From NCBI RefSeq assembly GCF_009827575.1, contig NZ_WTYR01000001.1, forward strand, positions 1,798,001-1,862,000: a stretch of 64,000 nt of DNA. The letters run 5' to 3'. The stretch's first letter is position 1, and every line of letters starts with the position of its first letter. This DNA is from Alteriqipengyuania halimionae. GTDB taxonomy: Bacteria > Pseudomonadota > Alphaproteobacteria > Sphingomonadales > Sphingomonadaceae. Shown here piece by piece: positions 7,367 to 16,329 of this stretch. The position numbers and the translations under genes are program-made. The notes beneath the pieces are model-generated. The model made no database searches. It worked only from the letters and a program-made list of their open reading frames with translations, and was not told the DNA's origin.

Positions 7367-10117
7367 TCAATATTCGAAACGCGCGCCAACCATGATGATG
7401 CGGCCGAAGTGGTTGTTCTCGTAGTTCCGGCGCGCGTCGTCATCGGTCCAGCGATAGCGGTAATCGTCGGTCAGGTTGTTGCCGTCGATCGTCAGTTCGA
7501 TGTTGTCGGTCAGCTTGTAGCGGATCGCCGCATCGAGATTGAACGCATCCTCGAACCCTTCGAGGAAATTCCCGTTACCGCTGCCCCCGGTATTGTAATC
7601 GCTGCGATAGGCGCCAGAAACGCGGATCGAGAACCGCCCGTCATCGTAATAGACGGTGCCGTTCGCCGAATATTTCGAGACCCCCGGGAACGTGGTTTCG
7701 ATGAGCGTGCCGCCGAAATTCACATCCTGGTTGCTGTCGACATAGGTTACGTTGCCGAGCACGCCGAAATTGGCGAGCATGCCGCTGGCAAAGGCGGAGA
7801 ACGGCAGGTTCACGCCGAGTTCGACCCCCTTGATCGTTGCCCCTTCGCCATTCCCGACCGCGCGGAATTCGAACTGGCGGTTTGGATCAGTGCCATTGAC
7901 GACCGCGTCGTAGGCAGGTGTACCGGACGTCAGCAGCGAGGTCGGAAGACCGCTTTGCGCATAGGTGATTTGAGTCGAACTGGAGACCGGGAAGCTCTCG
8001 ATCTTCTTTACGAAGCCAGCGAGTGATACGATCGCACCGGGCGCGAAATACCATTCGAGCGATACATCGTAATTCCAGGCCCGGTACGGATCTAGGAACG
8101 GGTTGCCGCTCGATATGCGGAAGTTGAATTCGTCGACCGAGCCGCCGGGAGTCAACGAACCCAGCGTCGGCCGGGTGATTACCTTCGAGACCGCGCCGCG
8201 AACGATGAAATTGTCGGTTGGGAACACGTTGATATTCACCGCCGGCAAAAGATCGTCATAGCTACGCTCGACCGTCACGAACTGCCCGCTGTTGAAACCT
8301 TGCGAGGTCTGATCGGTATGCGCGTAGCGCATCCCGAAATTGCCCGTGACGCGCGTGCCTTCGTCGATTTCGAAGTCGGTCTGGAAGAATCCGCCCGCCA
8401 CTTCCTCGGTCACACCGCGCTCGTCGCCTTCGCGGGTTACGGCGGGGATGTCGTAAAGGCCAAGGAAACTCGTCGCCGCGTCCAGATTGGGGACCACCCA
8501 CGCATTGGTGTTCCCGCTCGGCTGTCCAGCATTGCCTAGCTGGAACAACTCCGCAAGATCGCCCGTGACCGGCGCACCATAGGCGCCAGGAGCGCAGGTA
8601 AAGGCCGAGCAATAGGTGCTGTCACGGCGCGCGCTCGTGGTGAAGAAATCGAACTTGCGATAGAACGGACCTGCCGAAATGCGCAGGCCGGCAACCGGTT
8701 CGTACTCGAGGTCGAGCTTGAGCGTGCGGAACTTGTTGTTCACGCTGCTGGGCCGATCCCGGAATTCGGCCAGCTGGAAATTGGCCGGATTGGCCACATC
8801 GGTTCCGAAGGTAAGTCGCGGAAACGCCATGTCGGTATAATCGTAGCTATACACTCCGTCACGATCATCGAAGATGATCGTGGTTTCGACCGGGATGGTA
8901 GCGTCGGATTCGGAGAACCCCCCGAGCAGCCGCGCAGTGAATACGTCGGAGAACCGCTGCTCGATCTCGCCGGAAATCTGGTAGAAGTCGGTCTCGCTTT
9001 CGCGACTGTAGCGCTCGTTCCGGATCCATGCATTGTCGAGATCCGCGGCAATCAGGTTGTTGTCCGCATCGATCGTGTAATTGGTCACGTCGATCGTATC
9101 TTCGTTCGAGCGCAGTAGCACCTCGCCCCAATACTCGTCGCGCGTTTCCTTGAAGTTGGAATAGAGCGCGTTGAGCTGGATATCGGTGTTATCGCTCGGT
9201 CGGAACTGGATGGCGGCGGTTGCGCCCAGGCGCTCGCGATCGTGATTCACGAGGCCATAGCGCGGGATGCGCGGATGGAAAGCATTGGCAACTTCGACGC
9301 AGCCAGGATCGGCCGGATTGGCGGTGCAATCGACGCCGCCGACCGACTGAAAATCGGCCTGCGCCCAACGCACCGAGTTGTTGCCGAGCTCGGGCGTTTC
9401 ATAGGTCGTCCACGCGACCGAGGTAGAGATGCCGAAAGTCTCCTCGGGATTGGTCCAGGCGAGCAACCCCGCAACACGCGGCGCGATGTCTTCGTTCAGA
9501 TCGTTGTAACGCGCTTGCGCCGACGCAACGACTTTCAGGCCCGCGCCATATGCGAGCGGATTGCCGGTGTTGAGATCGATCACCGCGCCAAGCGAGCCTT
9601 CGTCGAGCTGGGCCGACGCGGTCTTGTGGACGACGATCGAATTGAACAGCTCCGAAGCGAACACATTGAAATCGAACGCACGATCGCGGTTCGAAGACGC
9701 CCCATCGACCGACGTTGCGATCGTCTCCATTCCGTTGACGCGCACGCGGGTGAATTGTGCCCCGAGACCTCGCACGGTGATCTGGCGCCCCTCGCCTGCA
9801 TCGCGTTCGATCGCGACGCCGGGAATACGCTGAAGCGATTCGGCCAGATTGGTGTCGGGGAACTTGGCGATATCCTCGGCCACGATCACGTCGACCTGCC
9901 CGACCGCATCGCGCTTGGCGGCGACGGCGGCATTCAGCGATTCGCGGAAGCCGGAAATGACGACGACGTTGGCTGGATCGGTCGCTTCTTCAGCAGCCTC
10001 GTCGGCCACTTCGTCAGATTGGACGGTGCCGGCATCCTGTGCCGCCGCTGCGGTCGGCAACGACACGGCGACGCCGGTCAGCAGCAGGGCCTTAATCGTG
10101 TGCGAAAACTGGCTCAT
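7367..10117 (-). CDS. TonB-dependent receptor (pectin-oligosaccharide type)
   Basis: 916 residues. A signal peptide ends at AAAAQD, and a TonB-box-like segment (NVVVISGFRES) precedes the plug domain (SLQRIPGVAIERDAGEGR and VRGLGAQFTRVRVNG). A long 22-strand-type barrel follows, ending in the aromatic C-terminus GARFEY that outer-membrane insertion requires. The start at 10117 is chosen over an upstream in-frame start because GGGAGGAGAG lies immediately before it and the signal peptide begins cleanly. It is the first gene of a six-gene operon and diverges from the pectate lyase, with operator-like palindromes between them. It probably imports oligogalacturonides released outside the cell. Confidence 0.95.
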   Translation of the reverse strand: MSQFSHTIKALLLTGVAVSLPTAAAAQDAGTVQSDEVADEAAEEATDPANVVVISGFRESLNAAVAAKRDAVGQVDVIVAEDIAKFPDTNLAESLQRIPGVAIERDAGEGRQITVRGLGAQFTRVRVNGMETIATSVDGASSNRDRAFDFNVFASELFNSIVVHKTASAQLDEGSLGAVIDLNTGNPLAYGAGLKVVASAQARYNDLNEDIAPRVAGLLAWTNPEETFGISTSVAWTTYETPELGNNSVRWAQADFQSVGGVDCTANPADPGCVEVANAFHPRIPRYGLVNHDRERLGATAAIQFRPSDNTDIQLNALYSNFKETRDEYWGEVLLRSNEDTIDVTNYTIDADNNLIAADLDNAWIRNERYSRESETDFYQISGEIEQRFSDVFTARLLGGFSESDATIPVETTIIFDDRDGVYSYDYTDMAFPRLTFGTDVANPANFQLAEFRDRPSSVNNKFRTLKLDLEYEPVAGLRISAGPFYRKFDFFTTSARRDSTYCSAFTCAPGAYGAPVTGDLAELFQLGNAGQPSGNTNAWVVPNLDAATSFLGLYDIPAVTREGDERGVTEEVAGGFFQTDFEIDEGTRVTGNFGMRYAHTDQTSQGFNSGQFVTVERSYDDLLPAVNINVFPTDNFIVRGAVSKVITRPTLGSLTPGGSVDEFNFRISSGNPFLDPYRAWNYDVSLEWYFAPGAIVSLAGFVKKIESFPVSSSTQITYAQSGLPTSLLTSGTPAYDAVVNGTDPNRQFEFRAVGNGEGATIKGVELGVNLPFSAFASGMLANFGVLGNVTYVDSNQDVNFGGTLIETTFPGVSKYSANGTVYYDDGRFSIRVSGAYRSDYNTGGSGNGNFLEGFEDAFNLDAAIRYKLTDNIELTIDGNNLTDDYRYRWTDDDARRNYENNHFGRIIMVGARFEY

Positions 10118-10138
10118 ATTATCTCTCTCCTCCCAGAA

Positions 10139-10152
10139 TGGCACCGGTGTCT
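10139..10152. promoter_or_regulatory. LacI-type operator (ACCGGT palindrome), copy 1
   Basis: TGGCACCGGTGTCT is a near-perfect inverted repeat centred on ACCGGT, 21 bases upstream of the TonB receptor start. It shares the half-site ACCGGTGTC with three other sites at pectin-locus promoters. Binding by the LacI protein encoded at 17084-18106 is inferred. Confidence 0.6.
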
Positions 10153-10225
10153 GCAAGGAGCGACGGGACCTCCCGATCCCGTGTTCACGCCTACCGGCAA
10201 CCTCTCAAATCCCAACCCGGCCTTC

Positions 10226-10245
10226 TTTTGGTAACCGGTGTCATA
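10226..10245. promoter_or_regulatory. LacI-type operator, copy 2
   Basis: TTTTGGTAACCGGTGTCATA lies in the divergent region between the TonB receptor and the pectate lyase, about 58 bases before the lyase start. The identical 20-mer recurs at 17021-17040 ahead of the isomerase operon. Exact identity over 20 bases in two unlinked promoter regions is strong evidence of a shared regulator. Confidence 0.8.
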
Positions 10246-10302
10246 TCTTTCTTGCACCCTGTTCTGGATACTGTCAAGATGCGTGGGATGAGAGAGGGAT
10301 AC

Positions 10303-11640
10303 ATGATGAAGCTATTGAAGTTATTAGTGTTTATGATCGGTGCTGTGGCACTTTCGCCGCAGATCAGCGCACAATCCCCTGTGCCAACCGACGGCGGCGC
10401 TGGCGGACGGATCATCCGCGTCACGACGCTCAACAAGGATGGGCCGGGCAGTCTCAAGGAAGCGCTCGAGGCGGACGGGCCGCGGATCGTCGTGTTCGAA
10501 GTCGGCGGGGCGATCGACCTCGAACGTTCGGTGTTCACGATCGAGAATCCTGACGTCACCGTTGCTGGACAGACCGCCCCGTCGCCCGGCATCACCATCC
10601 TGCGCGGCGGGATCGACGTGAACGCCCACGACGTGATCCTCCAGCACCTGCGCGTGGTGGTCGGCGGCGACGGACAGCCCAAGCGTTCGGGCTGGGAAGC
10701 AGATGCCTTCTCCACCCGATCGGCCGCCAATGTGCTGGTCGAGAACAACAGCTTCTTCTGGGCGGTGGACGAAAACATGTCGGCGTCCGGCCCGCGCTTC
10801 ACGGGCTACACGGTCGAGGAATGGCGCGAAGGCACCAGCCGCAACATCGTATTCCGCCTCAACCTGGCGGCAGAAGGCCTGGCCGATTCGACCCACCCCA
10901 AGGGGGAACATTCGAAGGGCTCGCTGATCCATGACAACGCGACGGGCATCGTGTTCGAGCGCAATATCTGGGCGCACAATGTCGAGCGTTCGCCGCTGCT
11001 CAAGGGCGGTGCCGAAGCGCTGATGATCAACAACCTGATTTACGATCCCCAACTGCGCGCGGTGCATTACAATCTGATGGACCTCGAATGGGCCGGGCAC
11101 GAACCGGTCGACGGCAAGCTTACCGCCATCGGCAACGTCATGCGCGGCGGCAACAGCACCGACGACGACCTCCCCTTCCTGACCATCGGCGGGGTCGGCG
11201 ACCTGCTCTATTACGGAGCCGACAATGTCGCGGTCGATCGCTACGGCAAGGATCTGCCGATGTTCGGTCGCTATGGCGTGACGAGTGCGGAAATCCGCAT
11301 CCAGGACGCGCCGCTGCACGACCTGTCGCCCTACGAGATCCTGCCCAGCATCGAGGTCGAGACCACCCTGCTCTCCACCGCCGGCGCACGCCCGTGGGAT
11401 CGCAGCGAAATGGAAACGCGGGTGCTGTTCTTCATCGCCGAAGGGCGCGGCGAAGTTATCGATTCCGAAGACGAAGTCGGCGGCTATCCGAGCTTCGAGG
11501 CGACCAGCGCGCCGTTCGATCCCGCCGCGTGGGACCTCACCACGATGCGTCCGAAATCGGGCCGTTGGCCGGGCCAGAAGGAAGGCGCGCAGGAGCATCT
11601 CTCTCCGCGTGATCGCCAGATGCGTCAAGGCGTCCAGTGA
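10303..11640 (+). CDS. Pectate lyase (parallel beta-helix, PL1-like)
   Basis: About 445 residues from ATG 10303 (or the adjacent ATG 10306), preceded by GAGAGAGGGA. A signal peptide (LLVFMIGAVALSPQISAQ) directs export. The body is a right-handed parallel beta-helix of the pectate-lyase type: IIRVTTLNKDGPGSLKEAL, FEVGGAIDLE, ITILRGGIDV, then EADAFSTRSAANVLVENNSF with acidic residues suited to calcium binding. It cleaves polygalacturonate by beta-elimination, giving unsaturated oligogalacturonides. It is divergent from the TonB receptor operon and overlaps the following cupin gene, and an operator copy lies upstream. Assignment to PL1 rather than a neighbouring beta-helix lyase family is by overall pattern. 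Confidence 0.88.
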   Translation: MMKLLKLLVFMIGAVALSPQISAQSPVPTDGGAGGRIIRVTTLNKDGPGSLKEALEADGPRIVVFEVGGAIDLERSVFTIENPDVTVAGQTAPSPGITILRGGIDVNAHDVILQHLRVVVGGDGQPKRSGWEADAFSTRSAANVLVENNSFFWAVDENMSASGPRFTGYTVEEWREGTSRNIVFRLNLAAEGLADSTHPKGEHSKGSLIHDNATGIVFERNIWAHNVERSPLLKGGAEALMINNLIYDPQLRAVHYNLMDLEWAGHEPVDGKLTAIGNVMRGGNSTDDDLPFLTIGGVGDLLYYGADNVAVDRYGKDLPMFGRYGVTSAEIRIQDAPLHDLSPYEILPSIEVETTLLSTAGARPWDRSEMETRVLFFIAEGRGEVIDSEDEVGGYPSFEATSAPFDPAAWDLTTMRPKSGRWPGQKEGAQEHLSPRDRQMRQGVQ

Positions 11641-12053
11641 TGGGCGCCGCGCTCGCGCTCTTGCTGGCAGCGCCCTTCGTTCAGGAGACTGCCGTTCCGC
11701 CCATGGTGGTGGTGGCCGAAGAGGATGTCGAAGTCCGCGAGGCGCCGCCCCACGGGGCGATCGGCATGTCGACCGCCTATCGGATCAGCGATGCCGCGCC
11801 CCAGCCGCGGAGGATGGAATTCCGTCGCCGCGTCCTCGATGTGGGCGCGGCGGTGGGCGAACATCCGATTTCGCACGACGAAGTCTATTACGTCACATCG
11901 GGGCACGGTCTCGTGATTTCCGACGGCGTCGAGGCCGAGCTTCGCCCCGGAATGGCGGCCTATCTCTATGAAGGCGCAGTGGTCGGCATCCGCCAGGTCG
12001 GCGACGAGCCGCTTTCGATCATCATCGCCTATCCGGTCGCCCCGAAAGACTGA
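11640..12053 (+). CDS. Small exported cupin protein
   Basis: 137 residues. The ATG at 11640 overlaps the pectate lyase TGA (TGATG). The N-terminus looks like a signal peptide (GAALALLLAAPFVQETA), which suggests a periplasmic location. A single cupin domain follows: motif 1 is GEHPISHDEVYYVTSGHG with His/His/Glu in place, and motif 2 is LRPGMAAYLYEGAVVGIRQ, where the usual metal-binding His is replaced. Cupins of the KdgF type linearise unsaturated uronates released by lyases. Translational coupling to a pectate lyase would fit that role, but the altered motif 2 and the signal peptide make this uncertain. It could be a binding or accessory protein. Confidence 0.8.
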   Translation: MGAALALLLAAPFVQETAVPPMVVVAEEDVEVREAPPHGAIGMSTAYRISDAAPQPRRMEFRRRVLDVGAAVGEHPISHDEVYYVTSGHGLVISDGVEAELRPGMAAYLYEGAVVGIRQVGDEPLSIIIAYPVAPKD

Positions 12054-12062
12054 CCGACGATC

Positions 12063-12923
12063 TCAGGGGCGGACGAGCGGCCGGATATCCGGCACCAGGC
12101 GCACCAGTTCCGCGGCAATCACCGCCGCGAACAGTTCCGCCCCGAACTCGCCCAGATGGGTGTAGTCGAACAGCGGATTGCGCCAGTCGATCCGATCCGA
12201 TGCGCCTTCTTCCGGCAGCACCGGTCGCCCGGTCGCCGAAGGTAGCGTTTCGCCCTCGATCGCCGCCGCGGCCGCAATCGCGGCAGAAGGGGGCGCTTCG
12301 GCCGTCAGGTTCGCGAGCGAGGGGCCAAGCGCGGCAATGATCGCCCGGCTGCGCCCGTTGAGATCGATCAGCGGCGCACCGGTTTCCGCGGCCACACGCT
12401 CGATCGCCGCCACCCACGGACCGAGATCGTCGTCCAGTTCGCCATCCTCGAACTGACGCCGCGTCAACGGCGTGAACAGGATCGGCACCGCTCCGGCAGC
12501 GCGCGCTTCTTCGACATAGCGGCGCATATTTGCCGGGAATTCGGTTTCGAGATCGGTCGAGCGGCCCGGCTTTCCTGGCTGGTCGTTATGGGCGAAGCCG
12601 ATCAGCACGAAGACATGATCGTAGCCTTCCACCTGCATTTCGCCGCGCGCGATGTCCCACAGCCCTTCGGCGCGAAAGCTCCCGCTCGAGCGCCCGTTGC
12701 GCGCCAGATTGAGGCACGGGGTGGGATGCGTCACGTGGCGGCTGCAGAAGGCCGGCCCCCAGCCATTAGCGGTCGCGGTCGTTGAATCGCCGACAAGTAT
12801 GATCTTGTTGGGCTTGGCAGGCGCCGACGTCTCAGTCGCGCGCTCGGCATTCTGCGCTGCCGTCGGCGACGCGGCCACGAGCGCGCAGGCAGTGGCGGAA
12901 AAGAGGATGTCACGGATCGTCAT
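12063..12923 (-). CDS. GDSL esterase, rhamnogalacturonan acetylesterase-like
   Basis: 286 residues with a signal peptide (IRDILFSATACALVAASPTAAQ). SGNH-hydrolase blocks are present: block I ILVGDSTTATANGWG (nucleophile Ser), block II LARNGRSSGSF, block III IGFAHNDQ and block V FDYTHLGEFG (the Asp-x-x-His pair). This arrangement matches the CE12 rhamnogalacturonan/pectin acetylesterases. The gene starts three bases after the type-B carboxylesterase stop and is the last of five genes in the isomerase-kduD-kdgK operon. It probably deacetylates rhamnogalacturonan or homogalacturonan fragments in the periplasm. It converges with the cupin gene. Confidence 0.9.
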   Translation of the reverse strand: MTIRDILFSATACALVAASPTAAQNAERATETSAPAKPNKIILVGDSTTATANGWGPAFCSRHVTHPTPCLNLARNGRSSGSFRAEGLWDIARGEMQVEGYDHVFVLIGFAHNDQPGKPGRSTDLETEFPANMRRYVEEARAAGAVPILFTPLTRRQFEDGELDDDLGPWVAAIERVAAETGAPLIDLNGRSRAIIAALGPSLANLTAEAPPSAAIAAAAAIEGETLPSATGRPVLPEEGASDRIDWRNPLFDYTHLGEFGAELFAAVIAAELVRLVPDIRPLVRP

Positions 12924-12926
12924 CGG

Positions 12927-14525
12927 TCAGCTCCCTGGCTGGATATAGGGTGCGGTTGCCCACAATTCGCGTTCCCACCGCCGCGGATCGTCGACCATCC
13001 GGGTCTCATCCTCGCCGATGAACAGTGTTGCGCGGTCGGGCAGGCGATAGGGCGTCCAGTCGGTAAGGCCCGGCGCGCCGGTGCGGGCGAGACCGGCAAA
13101 CGCCGCGATCATCGTCGCGCTGATCGCACCGGCGCGCGCGCCGGTTCCCGAATAGCTGCCGGGCGCATCGAGCGTGCCGAACACATAGGGCAGGTCGTCG
13201 GTATGCGCCGCGCCGCGCGCCGGATCGATCGGGCTGGGCCGGTCGAGCTGGTAGACCCAGGTCCGGTCACCCGGTGCCGCCGCGCGGGCATCCGCCTCGA
13301 TTACCTGGCCAGGCCAGCTGCGTCCGGCGGTGGTGGCGGCATAGAACACCTGTTCGGCGCTCCAATCGGGGTATTTCGCCCGGTATTGCGCGACAACCCA
13401 GTCGGACCGCAGATCGATCCTGATCTGCGGTGCGAGGCGATCGGCGATGTTCGACCAGTCAAGCCCCGAGACCACCGGACCATCGGCCTTGATGAAGGCG
13501 CGCGTCTCCTGACTGGTATTGCCGAGGATCATCGGGATCGATTGCGATTGCGACGGCGCATCGGGCCAGAACGGATGGCGATGGAGATGCACCATGTCGA
13601 GCACCGGACCGAAATAGATCCCGCCGCCCAAAATCGGATCGGTCGCACCGAGCCCGTTCAGCAATTGCTCGTAAGGCGCGGAGCGCAAGGCTTGCGGGTC
13701 GGCGGGATCGAGCCCCGCCGCGGCCAGGAAGGCCTGCGTCCGGCGCCAGGCGTTGCCCGGCCCCTGCGCGGTGACTTGCTGTCCGCTCATCGTGGCTGCG
13801 GAATGGAACAGGCCCGCCGCTTCGGGCATCGCCATCAACGTGGCGATCTTGGCCCCGCCGCCCGACTGGCCGAACACCATCACGCGGCCCGGATCGCCGC
13901 CGAACATGGCGATGTTCTCGCGAACCCAGCGCAGCGCGGAGATGAGATCGAGCTGCCCCAGATTGCCGGTATGCCGGAACGGCTCGCCGAACGGCTGCAG
14001 CCAGCCATAACCGAACGCGTTGATGCGGTGATTGACCGTGACGACCACCGCATCGCCCTGCGCCGCGAGATGCGGACCTTGCGTCAGCGGATCGGTGACC
14101 GAACCCCAATTGTAGGCCCCGCCGTGGAAATAGACCATCACCGGCCGCCGGGCGCGGCGATCGGGATCGGGCGTCCATACGTTGAGGAACAAACAGTCCT
14201 CGCTCATTTCGGGCGTCATCGGATTGCGCTGCGGGCACAATGGGCCGAAACTGCGGGCCGCTTGCGGCTCCGCTGGCAGCGCAAGCATTTGCGGCGGTTC
14301 GAACCGTGCAGCGCGGGCGTAGCGGATGCCGAGAAACGCGGGCGTCCCGCGATCGACGAAGCCGGCATACGGCCCCACGACTGGATCGGGCTTCGCCGCG
14401 AAAGCGGGCGTCGCGAAAGCGGCCGCTCCGGCGGCCCCAGCCAGCGAGCCCGCCACGAAGGCGCGGCGGGTCAATCCACCGGCTGCTGGCCCATCAGCGG
14501 CTGTTGGCCCATCAGCGGCTGACAT
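12927..14525 (-). CDS. Type-B carboxylesterase, Tat-exported
   Basis: 532 residues from ATG 14525, chosen because GGGAGG lies seven bases before it. This start overlaps the kdgK end by 14 bases. A Tat signal (LTRRAFVAGSLAGAAGAAAF) follows a short Ala/Asp/Gly-rich leader made of a tandem duplication. The carboxylesterase fold has the oxyanion segment VYFHGGAYNWGS, the nucleophile elbow VMVFGQSGGGAK and a catalytic His candidate in AAHTDDLPYVFG. Length and architecture fit the COesterase/PnbA family. In this operon it may remove methyl or feruloyl esters from pectin. The exact ester is unknown. Confidence 0.88.
   Translation of the reverse strand: MSAADGPTAADGPAAGGLTRRAFVAGSLAGAAGAAAFATPAFAAKPDPVVGPYAGFVDRGTPAFLGIRYARAARFEPPQMLALPAEPQAARSFGPLCPQRNPMTPEMSEDCLFLNVWTPDPDRRARRPVMVYFHGGAYNWGSVTDPLTQGPHLAAQGDAVVVTVNHRINAFGYGWLQPFGEPFRHTGNLGQLDLISALRWVRENIAMFGGDPGRVMVFGQSGGGAKIATLMAMPEAAGLFHSAATMSGQQVTAQGPGNAWRRTQAFLAAAGLDPADPQALRSAPYEQLLNGLGATDPILGGGIYFGPVLDMVHLHRHPFWPDAPSQSQSIPMILGNTSQETRAFIKADGPVVSGLDWSNIADRLAPQIRIDLRSDWVVAQYRAKYPDWSAEQVFYAATTAGRSWPGQVIEADARAAAPGDRTWVYQLDRPSPIDPARGAAHTDDLPYVFGTLDAPGSYSGTGARAGAISATMIAAFAGLARTGAPGLTDWTPYRLPDRATLFIGEDETRMVDDPRRWERELWATAPYIQPGS
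14488..14523. repeat. 18-bp tandem duplication in the esterase leader
   Basis: Two adjacent 18-base units (14488-14505 and 14506-14523) differ at two positions and encode a repeated Ala-Asp-Gly-Pro-Thr-Ala-like segment just before the Tat motif. The kdgK stop codon lies in the second unit. The repeat is in frame, so the protein is not disrupted. Confidence 0.8.
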
Positions 14526-15534
14526 CGGCGCCTCCCAAGTCGAACGCCTCGAGCTCTGCATGACCGATGCAGATCGAATCCCCGATCACGCCATGCTTCA
14601 TCGCCGCGAGCGCGAGGCCGGATTTCGCCATGTCCTGCGCCGAGCCATCGTGCAGCCAGCGGTAGATCACGCCGGCGGCATACGCATCGCCGGTCCCGAT
14701 TCGGTCGACCACCGGGGCAATGCGCACTTCCTCGGTCTGCCAGTGGCTCTCGCGCAGATCGACCCGTCCCGCGAGCCGATGCACCGTCGCGCTTTCAATA
14801 TGGCGCGCCGTCGAGGCGATCACCTGGAGATCGGGAAAGGCATCGAACGCCGCTTCGGCCGCTTCGCGTCGCCGATCGGGACCATCGCCCGAAAACGTCT
14901 TTCCCAGAAGCAGGGAGATATCGCGGTGATTGCCGATCAGGATTGTCGCGCTGGCCACAAGCTCTGTCAGGATCGCGCGCGGATCGCTGTTCCACGCATT
15001 CCAAAGGTTTGCGCGATAATTCCCATCGAAGCAGATCGGCAGGCCGGCATTGCGGGCCGCCTCGATCGCCGCCGACGCCAGTTGCGCGGAATCGGGTCCG
15101 AGCGCGGGGATGATCCCCGAAAGGTGGAGCAAGGCGGCGCCATCGAGTGCTGCAACGAAACCCACATCGCCGGCCTTCGCCCGGGCGAACGTGCTGCCGA
15201 CGCGATCATAGGTTACGCACCCGCCCACCGGGCCACTCGGCGGTTCGAAATAATAGGTGCCGAGCCGACCTGCGGCATGCGTGACATGCTCGGTCGCCAC
15301 CCCGGCCTCGCGCAAGGCCGCAAGCGCGCGGCGGCCGAGCGCATTATGGGGCAGAACGGTCAGCATCGAGGCTGCCTGGCCGAGACCTGCCAGCGCGATC
15401 GCGACATTGGCTTCGGCCCCGCCCACTGCGAGATCGAGCGCGGCGGCACGCGTCAGCGGGATACCGGGCATCGGCGACAGCCGCAGCAGCATCTCGCCGA
15501 AGCAGACGACCGGGGGTGGGTCGCCCTGGCGCAT
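14512..15534 (-). CDS. kdgK: 2-dehydro-3-deoxygluconokinase
   Basis: 340 residues of the PfkB ribokinase family. The N-terminus VVCFGEMLLRLSP and the glycine-rich LAVGGAEANVAIALAGLG form the sugar-binding side. The C-terminal DRIGTGDAYAAG carries the catalytic Asp and anion hole. The enzyme phosphorylates 2-keto-3-deoxygluconate to KDPG, which the eda aldolase at 62 kb can split to pyruvate and glyceraldehyde 3-phosphate. The ATG at 15534 overlaps the kduD stop (ATGA). Gene order isomerase, KduD, KdgK is the order of the reactions. Confidence 0.94.
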   Translation of the reverse strand: MRQGDPPPVVCFGEMLLRLSPMPGIPLTRAAALDLAVGGAEANVAIALAGLGQAASMLTVLPHNALGRRALAALREAGVATEHVTHAAGRLGTYYFEPPSGPVGGCVTYDRVGSTFARAKAGDVGFVAALDGAALLHLSGIIPALGPDSAQLASAAIEAARNAGLPICFDGNYRANLWNAWNSDPRAILTELVASATILIGNHRDISLLLGKTFSGDGPDRRREAAEAAFDAFPDLQVIASTARHIESATVHRLAGRVDLRESHWQTEEVRIAPVVDRIGTGDAYAAGVIYRWLHDGSAQDMAKSGLALAAMKHGVIGDSICIGHAELEAFDLGGADVSR

Positions 15535-16307
15535 CACCGCGCCAGCCATCCGCCATCGACCGCGAGGATATGCCCCTGGACGTAATCCGCCGCCCTGCTG
15601 GAAAGGAACACGGCCGCGCCGCCGATATCGGCGGGATCGCCCCAGCGCCCTTCGGGAATGCGCTCCATGATCTGGCGGTTGCGCGTCTCGTCGGATTGCA
15701 GCGCGGCCGTGTTGTTGGTCGCGATATAGCCGGGGGCGATGGCGTTCACATTGATGCCCTTGGGCGCCCATTCATTGGCCAGCAGCTTGGTGAGACCACC
15801 CACTCCGCTTTTCGAGGCGGTGTAGCTGGGCACGCGAATACCGCCCTGGAAGGTCAGCATCGAGGCGATATTGACGATCTTGCCGCGCTCGCCCGCCTGG
15901 CTCGCCCACTCGACCATGTGGCGGCCGACCGCCTGGCTGAGGAAGAACAGCACCTTCATATTGGTGTCGACCACCGCGTCCCAGTCGGCTTCGGTGAAAT
16001 CGAGCGCATCGTCGCGGCGGATGATCCCCGCATTGTTGACAAGAATATCGACGCGACCGAGCGCATCGACCGCTTGCGACACGACGCTCTCGACCGGTGC
16101 AATGCTGGAAAGATCGGCCTCGATCTGGATCGCCCTGCGACCGCAGGCCTCGACCTTGGCCTGCGTTTCGTCCGCCGCGCTGCGACCGACCAGCGCGAGA
16201 TCCGCGCCCGCTTGCGCCAGCGCGAGTGCAATGCCCTGACCGATCCCGGTGTTCGCGCCGGTCACGATCGCCTTGCGACCGGTCAGGTCGAATGATTCGG
16301 TGCTCAT
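15534..16307 (-). CDS. kduD: 2-dehydro-3-deoxy-D-gluconate 5-dehydrogenase (short-chain dehydrogenase)
   Basis: 257 residues from ATG 16307, with AGGGAGAGGG just upstream. This start gives the normal KduD length, while a longer frame adds an unlikely leader. The classical SDR signatures are the nucleotide-binding VTGANTGIGQG, VNNAGII, and the catalytic Tyr-Lys in SYTASKSGVGG. Close KduD resemblance includes NEWAPKGINVNAIAPGYIATNNT. It reduces 2,5-diketo-3-deoxygluconate (DKII) to KDG. It lies between the isomerase and KDG kinase genes in one operon. Confidence 0.93.
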   Translation of the reverse strand: MSTESFDLTGRKAIVTGANTGIGQGIALALAQAGADLALVGRSAADETQAKVEACGRRAIQIEADLSSIAPVESVVSQAVDALGRVDILVNNAGIIRRDDALDFTEADWDAVVDTNMKVLFFLSQAVGRHMVEWASQAGERGKIVNIASMLTFQGGIRVPSYTASKSGVGGLTKLLANEWAPKGINVNAIAPGYIATNNTAALQSDETRNRQIMERIPEGRWGDPADIGGAAVFLSSRAADYVQGHILAVDGGWLAR

Positions 16308-16329
16308 GATCCCTCTCCCTGCGCTTGGC

